Shown here one piece after another: positions 1-9,509 of a DNA stretch of 64,000 nucleotides (within the stretch, counting starts at the first letter, position 1; each line of letters starts with the position of its first letter). A program made the position numbers and the translations under genes. Source of the stretch: Pseudomonas sp. BGI-2 (GTDB taxonomy: Bacteria > Pseudomonadota > Gammaproteobacteria > Pseudomonadales > Pseudomonadaceae); contig NZ_SISB01000015.1 of the NCBI RefSeq assembly GCF_004310295.1, forward strand, positions 1 through 64,000. Reading direction: 5' to 3'. A model generated the notes under the pieces. The model had not been told where the DNA came from and did not search any database. It worked only from the letters and a program-made list of their open reading frames with translations.

Positions 1-120
1 CTCTACAGACAAGGTCAGGAGCAAATCCTGCCTTCAGGAGCGATCGGCCTCCCCCAGAAACGCACTTGCTGTTGTATGAATCCTTAAGCGTAACCTCTCT
101 CGTTGGAATCAGGGTCAACA

Positions 121-146
121 TACAAGGAGCGAGGCTTGCCCGCGAA
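121..146. repeat. Single REP-like unit at left edge
   Basis: One unpaired copy of the aggagcgaggcttgcccgcg repeat core that recurs as inverted pairs across the window. I recognise no gene in bases 1-158; any gene to the left ends outside the window. Confidence 0.6.
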
Positions 147-158
147 GGGGACTTCAAA

Positions 159-776
159 TCAGCGCTGAACCACCTGAATGGTGTTCTTCTCTTTCGGCAG
201 AACCCGCTTGGCAACCACGTAGTGGCTTTCCCAGTACGGTTTCTTCAGGGTGTCAATGGTCACCGACTTGCCACGACGTGGTGCGTGGATGAATCGGTCG
301 TTGCCCAGGTAGATGGCAACGTGATTGACTCGACGGCTCTTGATGTTGAAGAAGATCAGGTCGCCTGGCTTCAGATCGTTGCGATCGACTTTCTCGCCAT
401 GACCGCTGGCCATGGCATTGGACGTGCGTGGCAGATCAAACGTGGCGTCGTTGAACGCGTATTTCACCAGGCCGCTGCAATCGAACCCTTTACTTGGGCT
501 GCTGCCGCCCCAACGGTAAGGTGTACCGAGGACATTGACCGCGCGACTCAGCACGTTGCTGCTTTCCTTGGTCGCCATTGGCGGAACAAGGCTGCTTTTG
601 CTGACCAGCTGTGGAACACGTTTTTCGGATTTCTTGTTTTTGCTCGAAGGAGCAGAAACATGGGATTTTTGGGTGTAACCATTAACGTTTGGAAGACGTT
701 GCTCACGATTGGTGGCGTGGGCGGCCAGTGGCATCAAAAGGCAAATGGTTAGCCATGTCTTGAAAAATGGACGCAT
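159..776 (-). CDS. C40 family (NlpC/P60) peptidoglycan endopeptidase
   Basis: Predicted periplasmic cysteine peptidase that cuts within peptidoglycan peptide stems. I start it at the ATG at 774-776 (205 aa), which puts a signal peptide (about residues 1-21, ending LAAHA) first; a longer open frame upstream adds 36 unlikely residues. A basic, Ser-rich linker (about 22-75) leads to the NlpC/P60 domain (about 76-195). The Cys-His-His triad is visible: FDCSGL with Cys100, NHVAIYLG with His152 and FIHAPR with His164. The family is established; the exact bond cut is not shown by sequence. It stands alone, divergent from the TM2 gene. Confidence 0.9.
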   Translation of the reverse strand: MRPFFKTWLTICLLMPLAAHATNREQRLPNVNGYTQKSHVSAPSSKNKKSEKRVPQLVSKSSLVPPMATKESSNVLSRAVNVLGTPYRWGGSSPSKGFDCSGLVKYAFNDATFDLPRTSNAMASGHGEKVDRNDLKPGDLIFFNIKSRRVNHVAIYLGNDRFIHAPRRGKSVTIDTLKKPYWESHYVVAKRVLPKEKNTIQVVQR

Positions 777-884
777 TAGGCAAGGCTCATATGGGTTGGC
801 GCGCAACTTTATAACAGCTTTTTTTGACGTTCCGAGGCCGTTGGTCGATTCAACTTGGAGGCAACGGAACCAAATAAGCGGCAA

Positions 885-1025
885 ATGGACGCAATTGTCT
901 GACAGAAGTCAGGTGGTATAAGGCTTTGACGGAACCCACGTTAACATTTGCCATACGTCGGCAACCTGTAAAAAAGTCACAAAGAATTCAAGAATATTTA
1001 TCTATCGTGTGAATCGAGGTCCTTC
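885..1025. promoter_or_regulatory. Divergent intergenic region
   Basis: The 249 bases between the two divergent starts (776 and 1026) must carry both promoters. The stretch 970-1015 is AT-rich compared with its flanks, as expected for a promoter of the TM2 gene, but I cannot assign -35/-10 boxes with confidence. Confidence 0.3.
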
Positions 1026-1457
1026 ATGAACACCTATCAACAGGCCGGCCCGCAGCAAGACACGCACAGCAAAATGATCGGCTATCTGCTGTGGATTTTT
1101 GGTTTTACCGGGGCTCACCGCTTCTATTACGGCAAGCCGGTGACCGGGACGATCTGGTTTTTCACCTTCGGTTTGCTCGGCATTGGCTGGCTGATCGACC
1201 TGTTCCTGATCCCGGCCATGGACCGTGAAGCGGACCTGCGTTTCACCGCCGGACCCATCGAGTACAACGTTGCGTGGATTCTGCTGACGTTTCTCGGGGT
1301 ATTCGGCGTACACCGGATGTATCAAGGGAAGTGGATCAGCGGGTTGCTGTACCTGGTGACGGGTGGGTTGTTCTTTCTGGGGGTTTTGTATGACTTCTGG
1401 ACGCTGAATGACCAGGTTTCTGTGCGTAACGCCCAGAACAGAGGAACCTTCCAGTAA
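1026..1457 (+). CDS. TM2 domain-containing membrane protein (tandem TM2)
   Basis: Small inner-membrane protein of 143 aa; function unknown. It holds two TM2-like halves. Residues about 17-66 have a helix, then TGAHRFYYGK, then a second helix ending in an acidic cap. Residues about 80-130 repeat this as FGVHRMYQGK and a helix ending YDFWTLND. The hydrophobic-G-x-HRxYxGK signature is typical of TM2 domains. Doubling within 143 aa suggests internal duplication. The ATG at 1026 follows a short, weak ribosome site. Confidence 0.85.
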   Translation: MNTYQQAGPQQDTHSKMIGYLLWIFGFTGAHRFYYGKPVTGTIWFFTFGLLGIGWLIDLFLIPAMDREADLRFTAGPIEYNVAWILLTFLGVFGVHRMYQGKWISGLLYLVTGGLFFLGVLYDFWTLNDQVSVRNAQNRGTFQ

Positions 1458-1460
1458 GCC

Positions 1461-1553
1461 ATCGCGAGCAGGCTCGCTCCCACAGTGGATCTCCAGTGAA
1501 CACAATATCTGTGCTCGCCAAAGATCAAATGTGGGAGCGAGCCTGCTCGCGAT
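1461..1553. repeat. REP/REPIN inverted pair (gcgagcaggctcgctccc type)
   Basis: Arms 1461-1484 and 1531-1553 are inverted copies of a REP core, separated by about 46 bases. It lies just after the TM2 gene stop and before the convergent pyrC' stop. Confidence 0.85.
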
Positions 1554-1569
1554 TGCAGGCAACTCGGTC

Positions 1570-2841
1570 TTAAGCCTGGTGGCTAATCCGCCCATCCACC
1601 AGGGTGTAACGCACGACGCCTGGCAGGCTATGCCCAATGAACGGGCAGTTCTCACCTTTGGATAACCAGGTGTCACCGGCCACGGTCGAAGCCGCCGGAT
1701 CAAACAGCACGATGTCCGCCGGCCCACCTACGGCCAACTTGCCCGCTGGTAGTCGCAACGCCTCGGCAGGTCCGGTGCTGAGTCGTGCCAACAGCGTCGG
1801 CAGATCCAGCAACCCATCCTCCACCAGCGTCATCGCCAATGGCAGCAACAGTTCAACACTGCTGATCCCCGGCTCGGTTGCGCCAAACGGTGCCAGTTTG
1901 GCGTCCCGTTCGTGCGGCTGGTGATGGCTGGAAATCGCCGAAATCACGCCCGACTTCACCGCTGCACGCAAGCCATCGCGGTCGGCGCGGGTGCGCAGCG
2001 GCGGCTGGACGTGATAGAGGCTGCTGAAGTCGATCAGCGCTTCGTCGGTCAGGATCAGTTGATAAAGCGCCACATCGGCGGTCACCGGCAAGCCGCGGGC
2101 CTGAGCCTGAGCGATCAGGGCCACGCCGCGAGCGCTGGTGAGCTGGCTGAAGTGCGCACGCACGCCACTTTGCTCGACCAGCAGCAGGTCCCGGGCCAGG
2201 GCCACGGTTTCAGCGGTTTCCGGAATGCCCGGCAAGCCGAGGAAACTCGCGGTCGGGCCTTCGTGGGCCAGGCCACCTTCGGCCAGGTCGTGGTCCTGAG
2301 AGTTGAAAATCACCGTCAGGTCGAATGTTGCGGCGTATTCCAGCGCCCGGCACAGCGTGCGGGTGTTGCGGAAACTGTCGAGGCCGTTGCCGAAGGCCAC
2401 GCAACCGGCATCGCGCAAGGCGACCAGTTCGGCGAGCTGTTCGCCTTCCAGGCCTTTGCTCAGGGCGCCAATCGGGAAGACTTTGGTGTTGCCGGCTTCG
2501 CGGGCACGGTCGAGGATCAGTTCGGCCACGGCCGAGGTGTCCAGTACCGGTTTGGTTTTCGGCGGGCAGCACAGGCTGGTCACGCCACCGGCCGCGGCGG
2601 CGCGGGTTTCACTGACGATAGAGCCTTTGCGGCTGTAACCCGGCTCACGCAGGGCGACGTTCAGGTCAACCAGGCCAGGAGCGGCCACCAGGCCTTTGGC
2701 GTCGAGGGTGTCGACGGGCACAAAGCCGGCGGGCGCGGCGCCAAGGGCGACGATTTTGCAGGCTTCAATATGAATGTCGATGACTTTATCCAGGCCAGTG
2801 GCTGGATCGATAACACGGGCGCCGAGAATGCTGAGCTTCAC
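1570..2841 (-). CDS. pyrX: Dihydroorotase-like protein PyrC' (catalytically dead homologue)
   Basis: 423-aa dihydroorotase homologue. Its start overlaps the pyrB stop (ATGA), so the two are translationally coupled. In active dihydroorotases the first metal site reads DxHxHxRE; here it is DLNVALRE (about residues 58-65), with both His replaced by Asn and Ala, so it should not bind zinc. Established knowledge: in Pseudomonas such a PyrC' is a structural partner needed to assemble active aspartate transcarbamoylase with PyrB, while the real dihydroorotase is elsewhere. It ends convergently near the TM2 gene. Confidence 0.93.
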   Translation of the reverse strand: MKLSILGARVIDPATGLDKVIDIHIEACKIVALGAAPAGFVPVDTLDAKGLVAAPGLVDLNVALREPGYSRKGSIVSETRAAAAGGVTSLCCPPKTKPVLDTSAVAELILDRAREAGNTKVFPIGALSKGLEGEQLAELVALRDAGCVAFGNGLDSFRNTRTLCRALEYAATFDLTVIFNSQDHDLAEGGLAHEGPTASFLGLPGIPETAETVALARDLLLVEQSGVRAHFSQLTSARGVALIAQAQARGLPVTADVALYQLILTDEALIDFSSLYHVQPPLRTRADRDGLRAAVKSGVISAISSHHQPHERDAKLAPFGATEPGISSVELLLPLAMTLVEDGLLDLPTLLARLSTGPAEALRLPAGKLAVGGPADIVLFDPAASTVAGDTWLSKGENCPFIGHSLPGVVRYTLVDGRISHQA

Positions 2842-3842
2842 TGGGCGTTCTCCTGCTCGAATTGGCGCTGGGCTGTCTGCCCGCTCATGGCCATGGACAA
2901 CACGGCCATACGAATCGCGATGCCGTAGGTAACCTGGTTGAGGATCACCGAGTGCGGGCCGTCGGCCACCGCCGACTCAATCTCCACTCCACGGTTGATC
3001 GGCCCCGGGTGCATGACGATGCAATCCGGTTTGGCCCCGGCCAGGCGCGCAGTAGTCAGGCCGAACAGGCGGTAGAACTCGCCCTCGCTCGGCAGCAGGC
3101 CGCCGGTCATGCGCTCGCGTTGCAGGCGCAGCATGATCACCACGTCGACGTCTTTCAGGCCTTCGGTCATGTCGGTGTAAACCTTCACGCCGTATTGCTC
3201 GATGCCGATCGGCAGCAGGGTTTTCGGTGCGATGACGCGGATGTCCGGGCAACCGAGGGTTTTCAGCGCCAGCATGTTCGAGCGCGCCACCCGTGAATGC
3301 AGGATGTCGCCGACGATGGCCACCGAGAGGTTTTCGAAGCTGCCCTTGTGCCGACGAATCGTCAGCATGTCGAGCATTCCCTGGGTCGGGTGCGCGTGAC
3401 GGCCGTCGCCGCCGTTGATGATCGCCACTTGCGGGCAGACATGTTCGGCGATGAAGTGCGCCGCGCCGGAATCACCGTGACGCACGACGAACATGTCAGC
3501 GGCCATGGCTTCAAGGTTGCGCAGGGTGTCGAGCAGGGTTTCACCCTTGCTTGCCGACGAGGTGGACACGTTCAGCGTGATCACGTCCGCCGACAACCGC
3601 TGGGCCGCCAGTTCGAAGGTGGTGCGGGTGCGGGTGGAGTTCTCGAAGAACACGTTGCACACGGTCTTGCCGCGCAGCAACGGGACTTTTTTCACCGCCC
3701 GGGCGCCGACTTCGAGGAACGAGTCGGCGGTGTCGAGGATTTCCGTCAGCAGCTCGCGGCGCAAACCGTCGAGCGAGAGGAAGTGGCGCAGCTGGCCCTG
3801 ATCATTGAGCTGCAGCGGGCGCTTGGTTTCTAGAGGCGTCAT
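2838..3842 (-). CDS. pyrB: Aspartate carbamoyltransferase catalytic subunit
   Basis: Transfers the carbamoyl group from carbamoyl phosphate to aspartate, the committed step of pyrimidine synthesis. 334 aa from ATG 3840-3842; an upstream in-frame TTG at 3860 would add six residues, but the ATG gives the start usual in this genus. The carbamoyl-phosphate loop STRTR is at about residues 69-73, and HPTQ and the [11 protein letters not shown] region follow. It lies between pyrR (27 bases upstream) and the overlapping pyrC', so the three look like one transcript. Confidence 0.97.
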   Translation of the reverse strand: MTPLETKRPLQLNDQGQLRHFLSLDGLRRELLTEILDTADSFLEVGARAVKKVPLLRGKTVCNVFFENSTRTRTTFELAAQRLSADVITLNVSTSSASKGETLLDTLRNLEAMAADMFVVRHGDSGAAHFIAEHVCPQVAIINGGDGRHAHPTQGMLDMLTIRRHKGSFENLSVAIVGDILHSRVARSNMLALKTLGCPDIRVIAPKTLLPIGIEQYGVKVYTDMTEGLKDVDVVIMLRLQRERMTGGLLPSEGEFYRLFGLTTARLAGAKPDCIVMHPGPINRGVEIESAVADGPHSVILNQVTYGIAIRMAVLSMAMSGQTAQRQFEQENAQ

Positions 3843-3869
3843 CGCGAGGGGGACTCTCAATAGGGCGAA

Positions 3870-4373
3870 TTAAAGGGCGAGGTCTTGCAGTTCGAGCTTG
3901 AGTTCCGGGCCGGACAGTTTCACCCGCTCGTGGGCTGCAAGCGCCAGCGTCGCACCGACTACATTCGGGCGGATCGGCAGCTCGCCGGCGTCCAGGTCCA
4001 GCAGGCACACCAGCGTCACGCTGGCCGGGCGGCCGTAGTCGAACAGTTCATTCATCGCGGCGCGAATGGTGCGGCCGCTCATCAGTACGTCGTCGATAAG
4101 CACCAGGTCCTGGCCTTCGATCTCGAACGGCAGCGCGGATGGGCGCACTTGCGGGTGCAGGCCGTTCTGGCTGAAGTCATCGCGGTAGAAGGACACGTCC
4201 AGAGTGCCGAGCGGCGAATCGCTGCCCAGTTCTTCGAGCAACGCCTGGGCGACCCAGACACCGCCGGTACGAATGCCGATGTAGCGCGGTTCGCTGATGC
4301 CACGGTGTTCCAGATGTGCCTTGAGACGGATCGCCATCTGGCTGATCAGTTCGGCGGGATTGGGCAGGCTCAT
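3870..4373 (-). CDS. pyrR: Bifunctional pyr operon regulator / uracil phosphoribosyltransferase PyrR
   Basis: 167-aa PRPP-binding protein. The signature [17 protein letters not shown] spans about residues 90-106. In Gram-positive bacteria PyrR binds pyr mRNA and attenuates transcription; in Pseudomonas a role in regulating pyrB has been proposed. Position directly upstream of pyrB fits. I see no obvious attenuator hairpin in the 27-base gap to pyrB. The ATG at 4373 is preceded by an AGGAG-like site. Confidence 0.94.
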   Translation of the reverse strand: MSLPNPAELISQMAIRLKAHLEHRGISEPRYIGIRTGGVWVAQALLEELGSDSPLGTLDVSFYRDDFSQNGLHPQVRPSALPFEIEGQDLVLIDDVLMSGRTIRAAMNELFDYGRPASVTLVCLLDLDAGELPIRPNVVGATLALAAHERVKLSGPELKLELQDLAL

Positions 4374-4455
4374 GGTTGCTCCTTCTTGGGCCCGAGCCGG
4401 GTGGTGCTGGAGGTGGCTCGGGTTGTCGCTATAGAGAGTCGCTTGTTACGGCTCT

Positions 4456-4893
4456 TCAGGATTCGAACAGTGCGGTGTTTTCGTCGAGCCAGCCTTGCAG
4501 CAGCAGGGCGGCGGCGATGGCATCGACCGGGTTGTCGCGGTAGCTGCCCTTTTGTCCGCCGCGATCACGCCGTTCACCCTTGGCTTCGAAGGTGGTCAGG
4601 CGCTCGTCGTGGGTATAGAAGGGCAGGTTGTAGCGGCCATTGAGGCGGCGGGCGAATTTCTCCGCGCGCAGGCACATGTCGCTCGGCGTGCCGTCCATGT
4701 TCAGCGGCAGGCCGACGACCACAGCATCAGGCTTCCACTCTTTAATGAGGGCTTCGACCTGATTCCAGTCGGGAACGCCGTTTTGCGCTTTCAAGGTACA
4801 CAGCTCGCGGGCCTGGCCGGTAATCACCTGGCCGACCGCAACGCCGATCTGTTTGGTGCCGTAGTCGAAACCCAAAATAAGGCGCAGGGCCAT
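4456..4893 (-). CDS. ruvX: Holliday junction resolvase-like RuvX/YqgF
   Basis: 145-aa RNase H-fold protein, starting LRLILGFDYGTKQIGVA, the first catalytic Asp motif of the YqgF family. It ends with the conserved helix containing DAIAAALLLQGW. Family members are linked to 16S rRNA 5'-end maturation and Holliday-junction resolution. The start codon overlaps the stop of algH/yqgE by one base (TGATG), a near-universal gene pairing. Confidence 0.94.
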   Translation of the reverse strand: MALRLILGFDYGTKQIGVAVGQVITGQARELCTLKAQNGVPDWNQVEALIKEWKPDAVVVGLPLNMDGTPSDMCLRAEKFARRLNGRYNLPFYTHDERLTTFEAKGERRDRGGQKGSYRDNPVDAIAAALLLQGWLDENTALFES

Positions 4894-5465
4894 CAGGCGT
4901 GCCCCGCCTGGCTGGTGAGCAGGCTGAGATTGACCCCGAGGAGCTTGGCCGCCGCTTCCAGGCGCAACTCGCTGCTGGTGTTGAACAGGATGTCGGCTTC
5001 GAACGGGCAGGTCAGCCAGGCATTCTGAGCCAGTTCGGCTTCGAGCTGCCCGGCTTCCCAGCCGGCGTAACCGAGGGCGATCACGCTTTTGGCCGGGCCA
5101 ACGCCGTCAGCGATGGCGAACAGCACGTCTTGGGAGGTGGACAAGGAAAGGTCGCCTTCCAGATCAACGGTTGCCTGAAAGGTCTTGCCCGAAGGGTGCA
5201 GGACAAAACCGCGATCGGTCTGCACCGGGCCGCCGATAAAGATCGGCACATGCTGGCAGAGCACGGGCGGTTCGATGTCGGGGCGCAATTGCTCGAGGAT
5301 ATCGGCCAGATTCAGGTCTTGCGGCCGGTTGACCACCAGCCCCATGGCACCATTGGCCGTGTGCTCGACGATGTAGGTCAAGGTGTGCGCAAAGTTCGGG
5401 TCGGCCATGTGAGGCATGGCGATCAGGAAGTGATGCTTGAGGTAGCTGGGGCTGACGTTCTTCAT
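4893..5465 (-). CDS. algH: YqgE/AlgH family protein
   Basis: 190-aa protein of the UPF0301 family. Start is set at ATG 5463-5465, giving MKNVSPSYLKHHFLIAMPHM; a longer upstream extension is Arg/Ser-rich and atypical. Conserved stretches GAMGLVVNRPQ and FIGGPVQTDRGFVLH are present. In P. aeruginosa AlgH was described as a regulator of alginate and virulence genes; its biochemical activity is unsettled. It is coupled to ruvX downstream. Confidence 0.93.
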   Translation of the reverse strand: MKNVSPSYLKHHFLIAMPHMADPNFAHTLTYIVEHTANGAMGLVVNRPQDLNLADILEQLRPDIEPPVLCQHVPIFIGGPVQTDRGFVLHPSGKTFQATVDLEGDLSLSTSQDVLFAIADGVGPAKSVIALGYAGWEAGQLEAELAQNAWLTCPFEADILFNTSSELRLEAAAKLLGVNLSLLTSQAGHA

Positions 5466-5564
5466 GAGCGCTAGTGTGGCGTTGGAGGGGCGAACTGACA
5501 AGCTGGGGATGCACAGGAAATACCTGCGCGGGTGTCTTTTTGATTTGGGTTTGCTTGAGGGCCT

Positions 5565-5649
5565 CTTCGCGGGCAAGCCTCGCTCCTACAGGTCATGCGC
5601 CATTTTCGCGAAACATACAAAATCTGTAGGAGCGAGGCTTGCCCGCGAA
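5565..5649. repeat. REP/REPIN inverted pair (gcgggcaagcctcgctcc type)
   Basis: Inverted copies at about 5565-5590 and 5625-5649 in the gap between the algH start and the tonB stop. Confidence 0.88.
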
Positions 5650-5680
5650 GGCGTCGGCTCAGTCAATACAAATCAATCGG

Positions 5681-6580
5681 TCAATTACTGGACAACCGGT
5701 CGCCGCGCGCGAATTTCCACGTGCGGATGATTTCCAGTCGGTCTATATCCGACAAATCCCCGGTAAACGGCGAAAACGGTGCCGCCAGCCGCACGATGCG
5801 CTGGGCGGCCTGATCCAGCAGCGGTTGCCCGGATGACTCGAGCACCAGCACTTCATACAGCGAGCCGTCGCGGTTGATCGAGACCATCAGGCGCAAATTG
5901 CCGTAGATCTGCTTGCGACGCGCTTCGTCGGGGTAATTCAGGTTGCCGATGCGCTCGACCTTCTTGCGCCACTCGTCCTTATACCAGGCGCCCTTGTCGC
6001 GCATGGTCGACGCGGCGCTCAGTCGGTGGATGCGCGGGCGCTTGGCGTACAGCTGTTGTTCGTTGGCCAGTTCCGCTTCCAGGCTGGCGATGTCGCTGGA
6101 CAGCTGCTCGGTGTCGAACGTCGGCGCCGCCACGGCAGGTTTGGTGAGTGGCTTGACCTCTTCGTTCTTCGCCGGGGCTTTTTTCGGCTTCGGCGCCACG
6201 GTGGTCACGGCAGCCTTGGGCGGCGCTTCCTGCACTTGCGGCTTGGCGGCCGGCGGTGGCGTGACTTTTTGCACTTTGTTGTCCTGAAACGGCGCGACCT
6301 CGGTGGTCTTGGGAATCGCCTTTTTATCCAGGGTGCCGCTGCCTTCCTGATTTTCCTGGGCAAGGAAATCAGCTTTCGCAGGCTTCTTTTCGCTTTTGAA
6401 GGTGGCGAGGGTGATTTCCAGGGTTTTGCTGATCTGCTGGGGTTCGACCATCGTAAAGCCGACGCCCAACAGCAAGGCCAGGTGAATCAACGCCGCGAGA
6501 AACAGGGTAAATCCGAGGCGATCGGCCGGGCGCACGCCACGATGGGCGAGTTCAGCGGGCAGATCGGACGGGAGAGTCAT
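5681..6580 (-). CDS. TonB family energy transducer (TonB3-like)
   Basis: 299 aa. One N-terminal membrane helix (about residues 22-45) is followed by a Lys/Pro/Ala-rich periplasmic linker (about 60-155) and a C-terminal TonB domain (about 205-295) with YPDEARRKQIYGNLRLMVSINRDGSL and SSGQPLLDQAA-type motifs. TonB proteins couple the proton gradient to outer-membrane receptors. Its place between algH and gshB is that of P. aeruginosa tonB3, which affects twitching motility, so a link to the pil cluster next door is plausible. No exbB or exbD is adjacent. Confidence 0.9.
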   Translation of the reverse strand: MTLPSDLPAELAHRGVRPADRLGFTLFLAALIHLALLLGVGFTMVEPQQISKTLEITLATFKSEKKPAKADFLAQENQEGSGTLDKKAIPKTTEVAPFQDNKVQKVTPPPAAKPQVQEAPPKAAVTTVAPKPKKAPAKNEEVKPLTKPAVAAPTFDTEQLSSDIASLEAELANEQQLYAKRPRIHRLSAASTMRDKGAWYKDEWRKKVERIGNLNYPDEARRKQIYGNLRLMVSINRDGSLYEVLVLESSGQPLLDQAAQRIVRLAAPFSPFTGDLSDIDRLEIIRTWKFARGDRLSSN

Positions 6581-6644
6581 GACAAAAGAACCAACATCGC
6601 GTTTTTCACGGGCCGCGCATGATAACGCAATGTTGGATTCATCT

Positions 6645-6912
6645 GAGGGTCTGTTGACGTTTGGTAGCGGCCGCGACGGAGGCCCACTGGATGCAGGGCA
6701 AGGCGCGAGGAACGCGGTTTGGTTGTTTCAAATAAGTTCCGAGTAACGCAGCCCTGCATCCAGTGGGCCCCGTCCCTTCGGGTTGCGTGCCAAACTGCGC
6801 GAGGCTGCGTTGCAGGATTTGCCAAGGGAACAACCATTGGCGGCATCCCGCGCCTTGCCTCGCGCAGTTTGGCCCAGCAACGCGGCTCGCTACCAAACGT
6901 CAACAGACCCTC
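6645..6912. repeat. Nested palindromic element with 25-bp perfect terminal inverted repeats
   Basis: This fills the 342-base gap between tonB and gshB. Outer arms 6645-6669 and 6888-6912 are perfect inverted 25-mers (gagggtctgttgacgtttgg and on). Inside sit two more perfect pairs: 6681-6699 with 6751-6769 (19 bp) and 6790-6804 with 6858-6872 (15 bp). No protein is encoded. The order is tandem hairpins within an outer stem, different from the REP pairs. It could be a non-autonomous mobile or recombining element, or a double terminator between tonB and gshB. Confidence 0.75.
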
Positions 6913-6922
6913 CTGTTCTATA

Positions 6923-7876
6923 TCAACGAGCCTTGAGCTTCTGATCGATGGCATCCATCAGCAGGCCACCGATGTCGGTGCCGAACGCGTTATCAATCTC
7001 GCGAATGCAGGTCGGGCTGGTGACGTTGATTTCGGTCAGGTGCTCACCAATCACGTCCAGGCCCACGAACAGCAGGCCTTTCTCGCGCAGGGTCGGGCCG
7101 ACCTGTGCAGCGATCCAGCGATCCTTGTCGCTGAGCGGGCGAGCTTCGCCGCGACCACCAGCGGCGAGGTTGCCACGGGTTTCGCCAGCGGCAGGAATCC
7201 GCGCCAGGCAGTAATCCACCGGCTCGCCGTCGATCATCAGGATGCGTTTGTCGCCGTCCTTGATCGCCGGCAGGTAGGCCTGGCCCATGATCTGCTGGGT
7301 GCCCAGCGCGGTCAGGGTTTCCAGAATCACCGACAGGTTCGGATCGCCCGCGCGATGACGGAAGATCGAGGTGCCGCCCATGCCGTCCAGCGGCTTGAGG
7401 ATCACGTCGCCGTGCTTGGCGGCGAATTCACGCAGCACGTCGGCGCGGCGGCTGACCACGGTCGGCGGCGTGCACTGCGGGAACAGCGTGGCGAACAGCT
7501 TTTCGTTGCAGTCACGCAGGCTTTGCGGCTTGTTGACCACCAGCACGCCAGCGCGCTCGGCTTGCTCCAGCAGGTAAGTGGAGTAGACGAACTCCATGTC
7601 GAACGGCGGATCCTTGCGCATCAGGATCACGTCCAGATCGCTCAGCAGCGCGTCGGTCTCGGCTTCCAGTTCAAACCATTTTTCCGGGTTGGCGAAGACT
7701 TTCAGCGGACGCATCCGCGCACGGGCCTCGCCTTCACCCTGATACAAATCGCGCTGCTCCATATAGAACAGTTCCCAGCCGCGCTTCTGTGCGGCCAGCA
7801 GCATGGCCAGCGAGCTATCCTTTTTATAGGAGATGCTGGCAATAGGATCCATGACAATCCCGACGCGAACGCTCAT
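6923..7876 (-). CDS. gshB: Glutathione synthetase
   Basis: Joins gamma-glutamylcysteine and glycine with ATP, the last step of glutathione synthesis, in the cytoplasm. 317 aa, the normal length. It starts MSVRVGIVMDPI and has the ATP-grasp signatures DVILKPLDGMGGTSIFR (about residues 143-160) and VTSPTCIREID near the C-terminus. It is divergent from pilG, with 234 bases between. Confidence 0.97.
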   Translation of the reverse strand: MSVRVGIVMDPIASISYKKDSSLAMLLAAQKRGWELFYMEQRDLYQGEGEARARMRPLKVFANPEKWFELEAETDALLSDLDVILMRKDPPFDMEFVYSTYLLEQAERAGVLVVNKPQSLRDCNEKLFATLFPQCTPPTVVSRRADVLREFAAKHGDVILKPLDGMGGTSIFRHRAGDPNLSVILETLTALGTQQIMGQAYLPAIKDGDKRILMIDGEPVDYCLARIPAAGETRGNLAAGGRGEARPLSDKDRWIAAQVGPTLREKGLLFVGLDVIGEHLTEINVTSPTCIREIDNAFGTDIGGLLMDAIDQKLKAR

Positions 7877-8110
7877 GGGTTTTTCCTCGAATTTGGGGTG
7901 GCTTAACAGCTATCAAAAAGTGGCGTCAGAGTGGCGCTCAGTGTGTTCCCGGTCAAGGAAAAACCACCGTGCCAGTCGCCCGATAGATTGCATTTGGAGA
8001 CTGTGCTAAAAAGGCTGCCATATCGTTCTGGCCCTTAAACATCAAGGGTTTCGAGGCTCCGGTTATCGGAAATGGACAATTTGATTCGCAAAGGCGACGG
8101 CAGAGCATTT

Positions 8111-8515
8111 ATGGACCAGCATTCCAGCGCCTTGAAGGTCATGGTGATCGACGATTCGAAGACGATTCGTCGCACCGCCGAAACGCTGTTGAAGAACGTG
8201 GGTTGTGAGGTCATCACGGCCATCGACGGTTTCGATGCCCTGGCGAAGATTGCCGACAATCACCCCGGCATCATCTTTGTCGACATCATGATGCCGCGCC
8301 TGGATGGCTATCAGACCTGCGCGTTGATCAAGAACAACAGTGCGTTCAAGTCCACGCCAGTGATTATGCTGTCGTCCAAGGACGGGCTGTTCGACAAGGC
8401 CAAGGGGCGCATCGTCGGCTCCGACCAGTTTTTGACCAAGCCTTTCAGCAAGGAAGAGCTGCTGAACGCGATCCAGGCCCATGTACCGGGCTTCGCCGCC
8501 GTTTTGCCGCAGTAG
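8111..8515 (+). CDS. pilG: Twitching motility response regulator PilG
   Basis: Single-domain CheY-like receiver, 134 aa from ATG 8111 (an in-frame ATG at 8072 gives 13 atypical extra residues). Acidic pair VIDDS at about residues 13-15, phospho-acceptor FVDIMMP (Asp58), and LTKPFS carrying the conserved Lys. In P. aeruginosa PilG is phosphorylated by ChpA and promotes type IV pilus extension, partly by raising cAMP. First gene of the pilG-chpC cluster. Confidence 0.95.
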   Translation: MDQHSSALKVMVIDDSKTIRRTAETLLKNVGCEVITAIDGFDALAKIADNHPGIIFVDIMMPRLDGYQTCALIKNNSAFKSTPVIMLSSKDGLFDKAKGRIVGSDQFLTKPFSKEELLNAIQAHVPGFAAVLPQ

Positions 8516-8572
8516 GACACGCACAGTGACGCTCGGCCAGCGGGCCCGGCGTCGACAAGAATGGGGAAGACC

Positions 8573-8938
8573 ATGGCACGTATTCTGATCGTCGATGATT
8601 CGCCGACCGAAATGTACAAACTGACCGGCATGCTGGAAAAGCACGGTCATGAAGTGTTGAAAGCCGAAAACGGCGCTGACGGCGTGGCCTTGGCCCGCCA
8701 GGAAAAACCTGACGCCGTGCTGATGGACATCGTCATGCCCGGCCTCAACGGTTTCCAGGCGACCCGCCAGTTGACCAAAGACCCGGACACCGGGCACATC
8801 CCGGTGATCATCATCACCACCAAGGATCAGGAAACCGACAAAGTCTGGGGCACGCGCCAGGGCGCGAAGGATTACCTGACCAAACCGGTCGACGAAGAGA
8901 CCCTGATCAAAACCCTGAACAACGTGCTGGCCGGTTGA
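8573..8938 (+). CDS. pilH: Twitching motility response regulator PilH
   Basis: Single CheY-like receiver, 121 aa. Start is at ATG 8573, six bases after a GGGGA ribosome site; the upstream ATG 8561 is inside that site. VDDS at about 7-10, LMDIVMP with Asp52, LTKPVDEE with the conserved Lys. In the Chp system PilH opposes PilG, acting in pilus retraction or as a phosphate sink. Confidence 0.95.
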   Translation: MARILIVDDSPTEMYKLTGMLEKHGHEVLKAENGADGVALARQEKPDAVLMDIVMPGLNGFQATRQLTKDPDTGHIPVIIITTKDQETDKVWGTRQGAKDYLTKPVDEETLIKTLNNVLAG

Positions 8939-8948
8939 TCGTCCGGCC

Positions 8949-9488
8949 ATGACCGAGTCGCTGACGGCTTTCGAACTGCTGCTGCAGATCGACCAGCGCT
9001 GTCGTCTGCTGGCGGCGGATTTGCCGTCCCAGCCGACCCGACAGGACCGCTGGAGCGGCATCGGTTTTCGCCTGGGCGAGCACTGGTATGTCGCGCCCAT
9101 GGGTGAAGTCAGCGAAGTCCTGCACGAACCGCGTTTCACCCAATTGCCGGGTGTCAAACCCTGGGTCAAGGGTGTGGCCAACCTGCGCGGGCGATTGCTG
9201 CCGATCATGGATTTGTGCGGCTTCTTCGGTCATGAACAGTCGACCCTGCGTAAACAGCGGCGGGTGTTGGTGGTGGAACACGGCGAAGTGTTTGCCGGGT
9301 TGATGGTCGACGAAGTCTTCGGCTTGCAGCACTTTGCCCAGGACAGTCTGGAGCCGGTATTGATGGCCGATCTGCACGGGCCGATTTCAGCGTTCGTCAA
9401 AGGCCGGTTTCAGCGTGAGCAGAGCTGGCAGGTGTTCAGTCCGTTTACGTTGGCGCAGTCGCAAAGCTTTATGCATGTAGCGTTGTAA
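8949..9488 (+). CDS. pilI: CheW-like coupling protein PilI
   Basis: 179-aa CheW-domain protein (about residues 35-172). The core VANLRGRLLPIMDL and the GLMVDEVFGLQHF strand are typical. It should link the receptor PilJ to the kinase ChpA. It starts ten bases after pilH. Downstream, a REP pair sits between its stop and pilJ. Confidence 0.93.
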   Translation: MTESLTAFELLLQIDQRCRLLAADLPSQPTRQDRWSGIGFRLGEHWYVAPMGEVSEVLHEPRFTQLPGVKPWVKGVANLRGRLLPIMDLCGFFGHEQSTLRKQRRVLVVEHGEVFAGLMVDEVFGLQHFAQDSLEPVLMADLHGPISAFVKGRFQREQSWQVFSPFTLAQSQSFMHVAL

Positions 9489-9509
9489 TCAAGGCGACAT
9501 GCAACTTTA

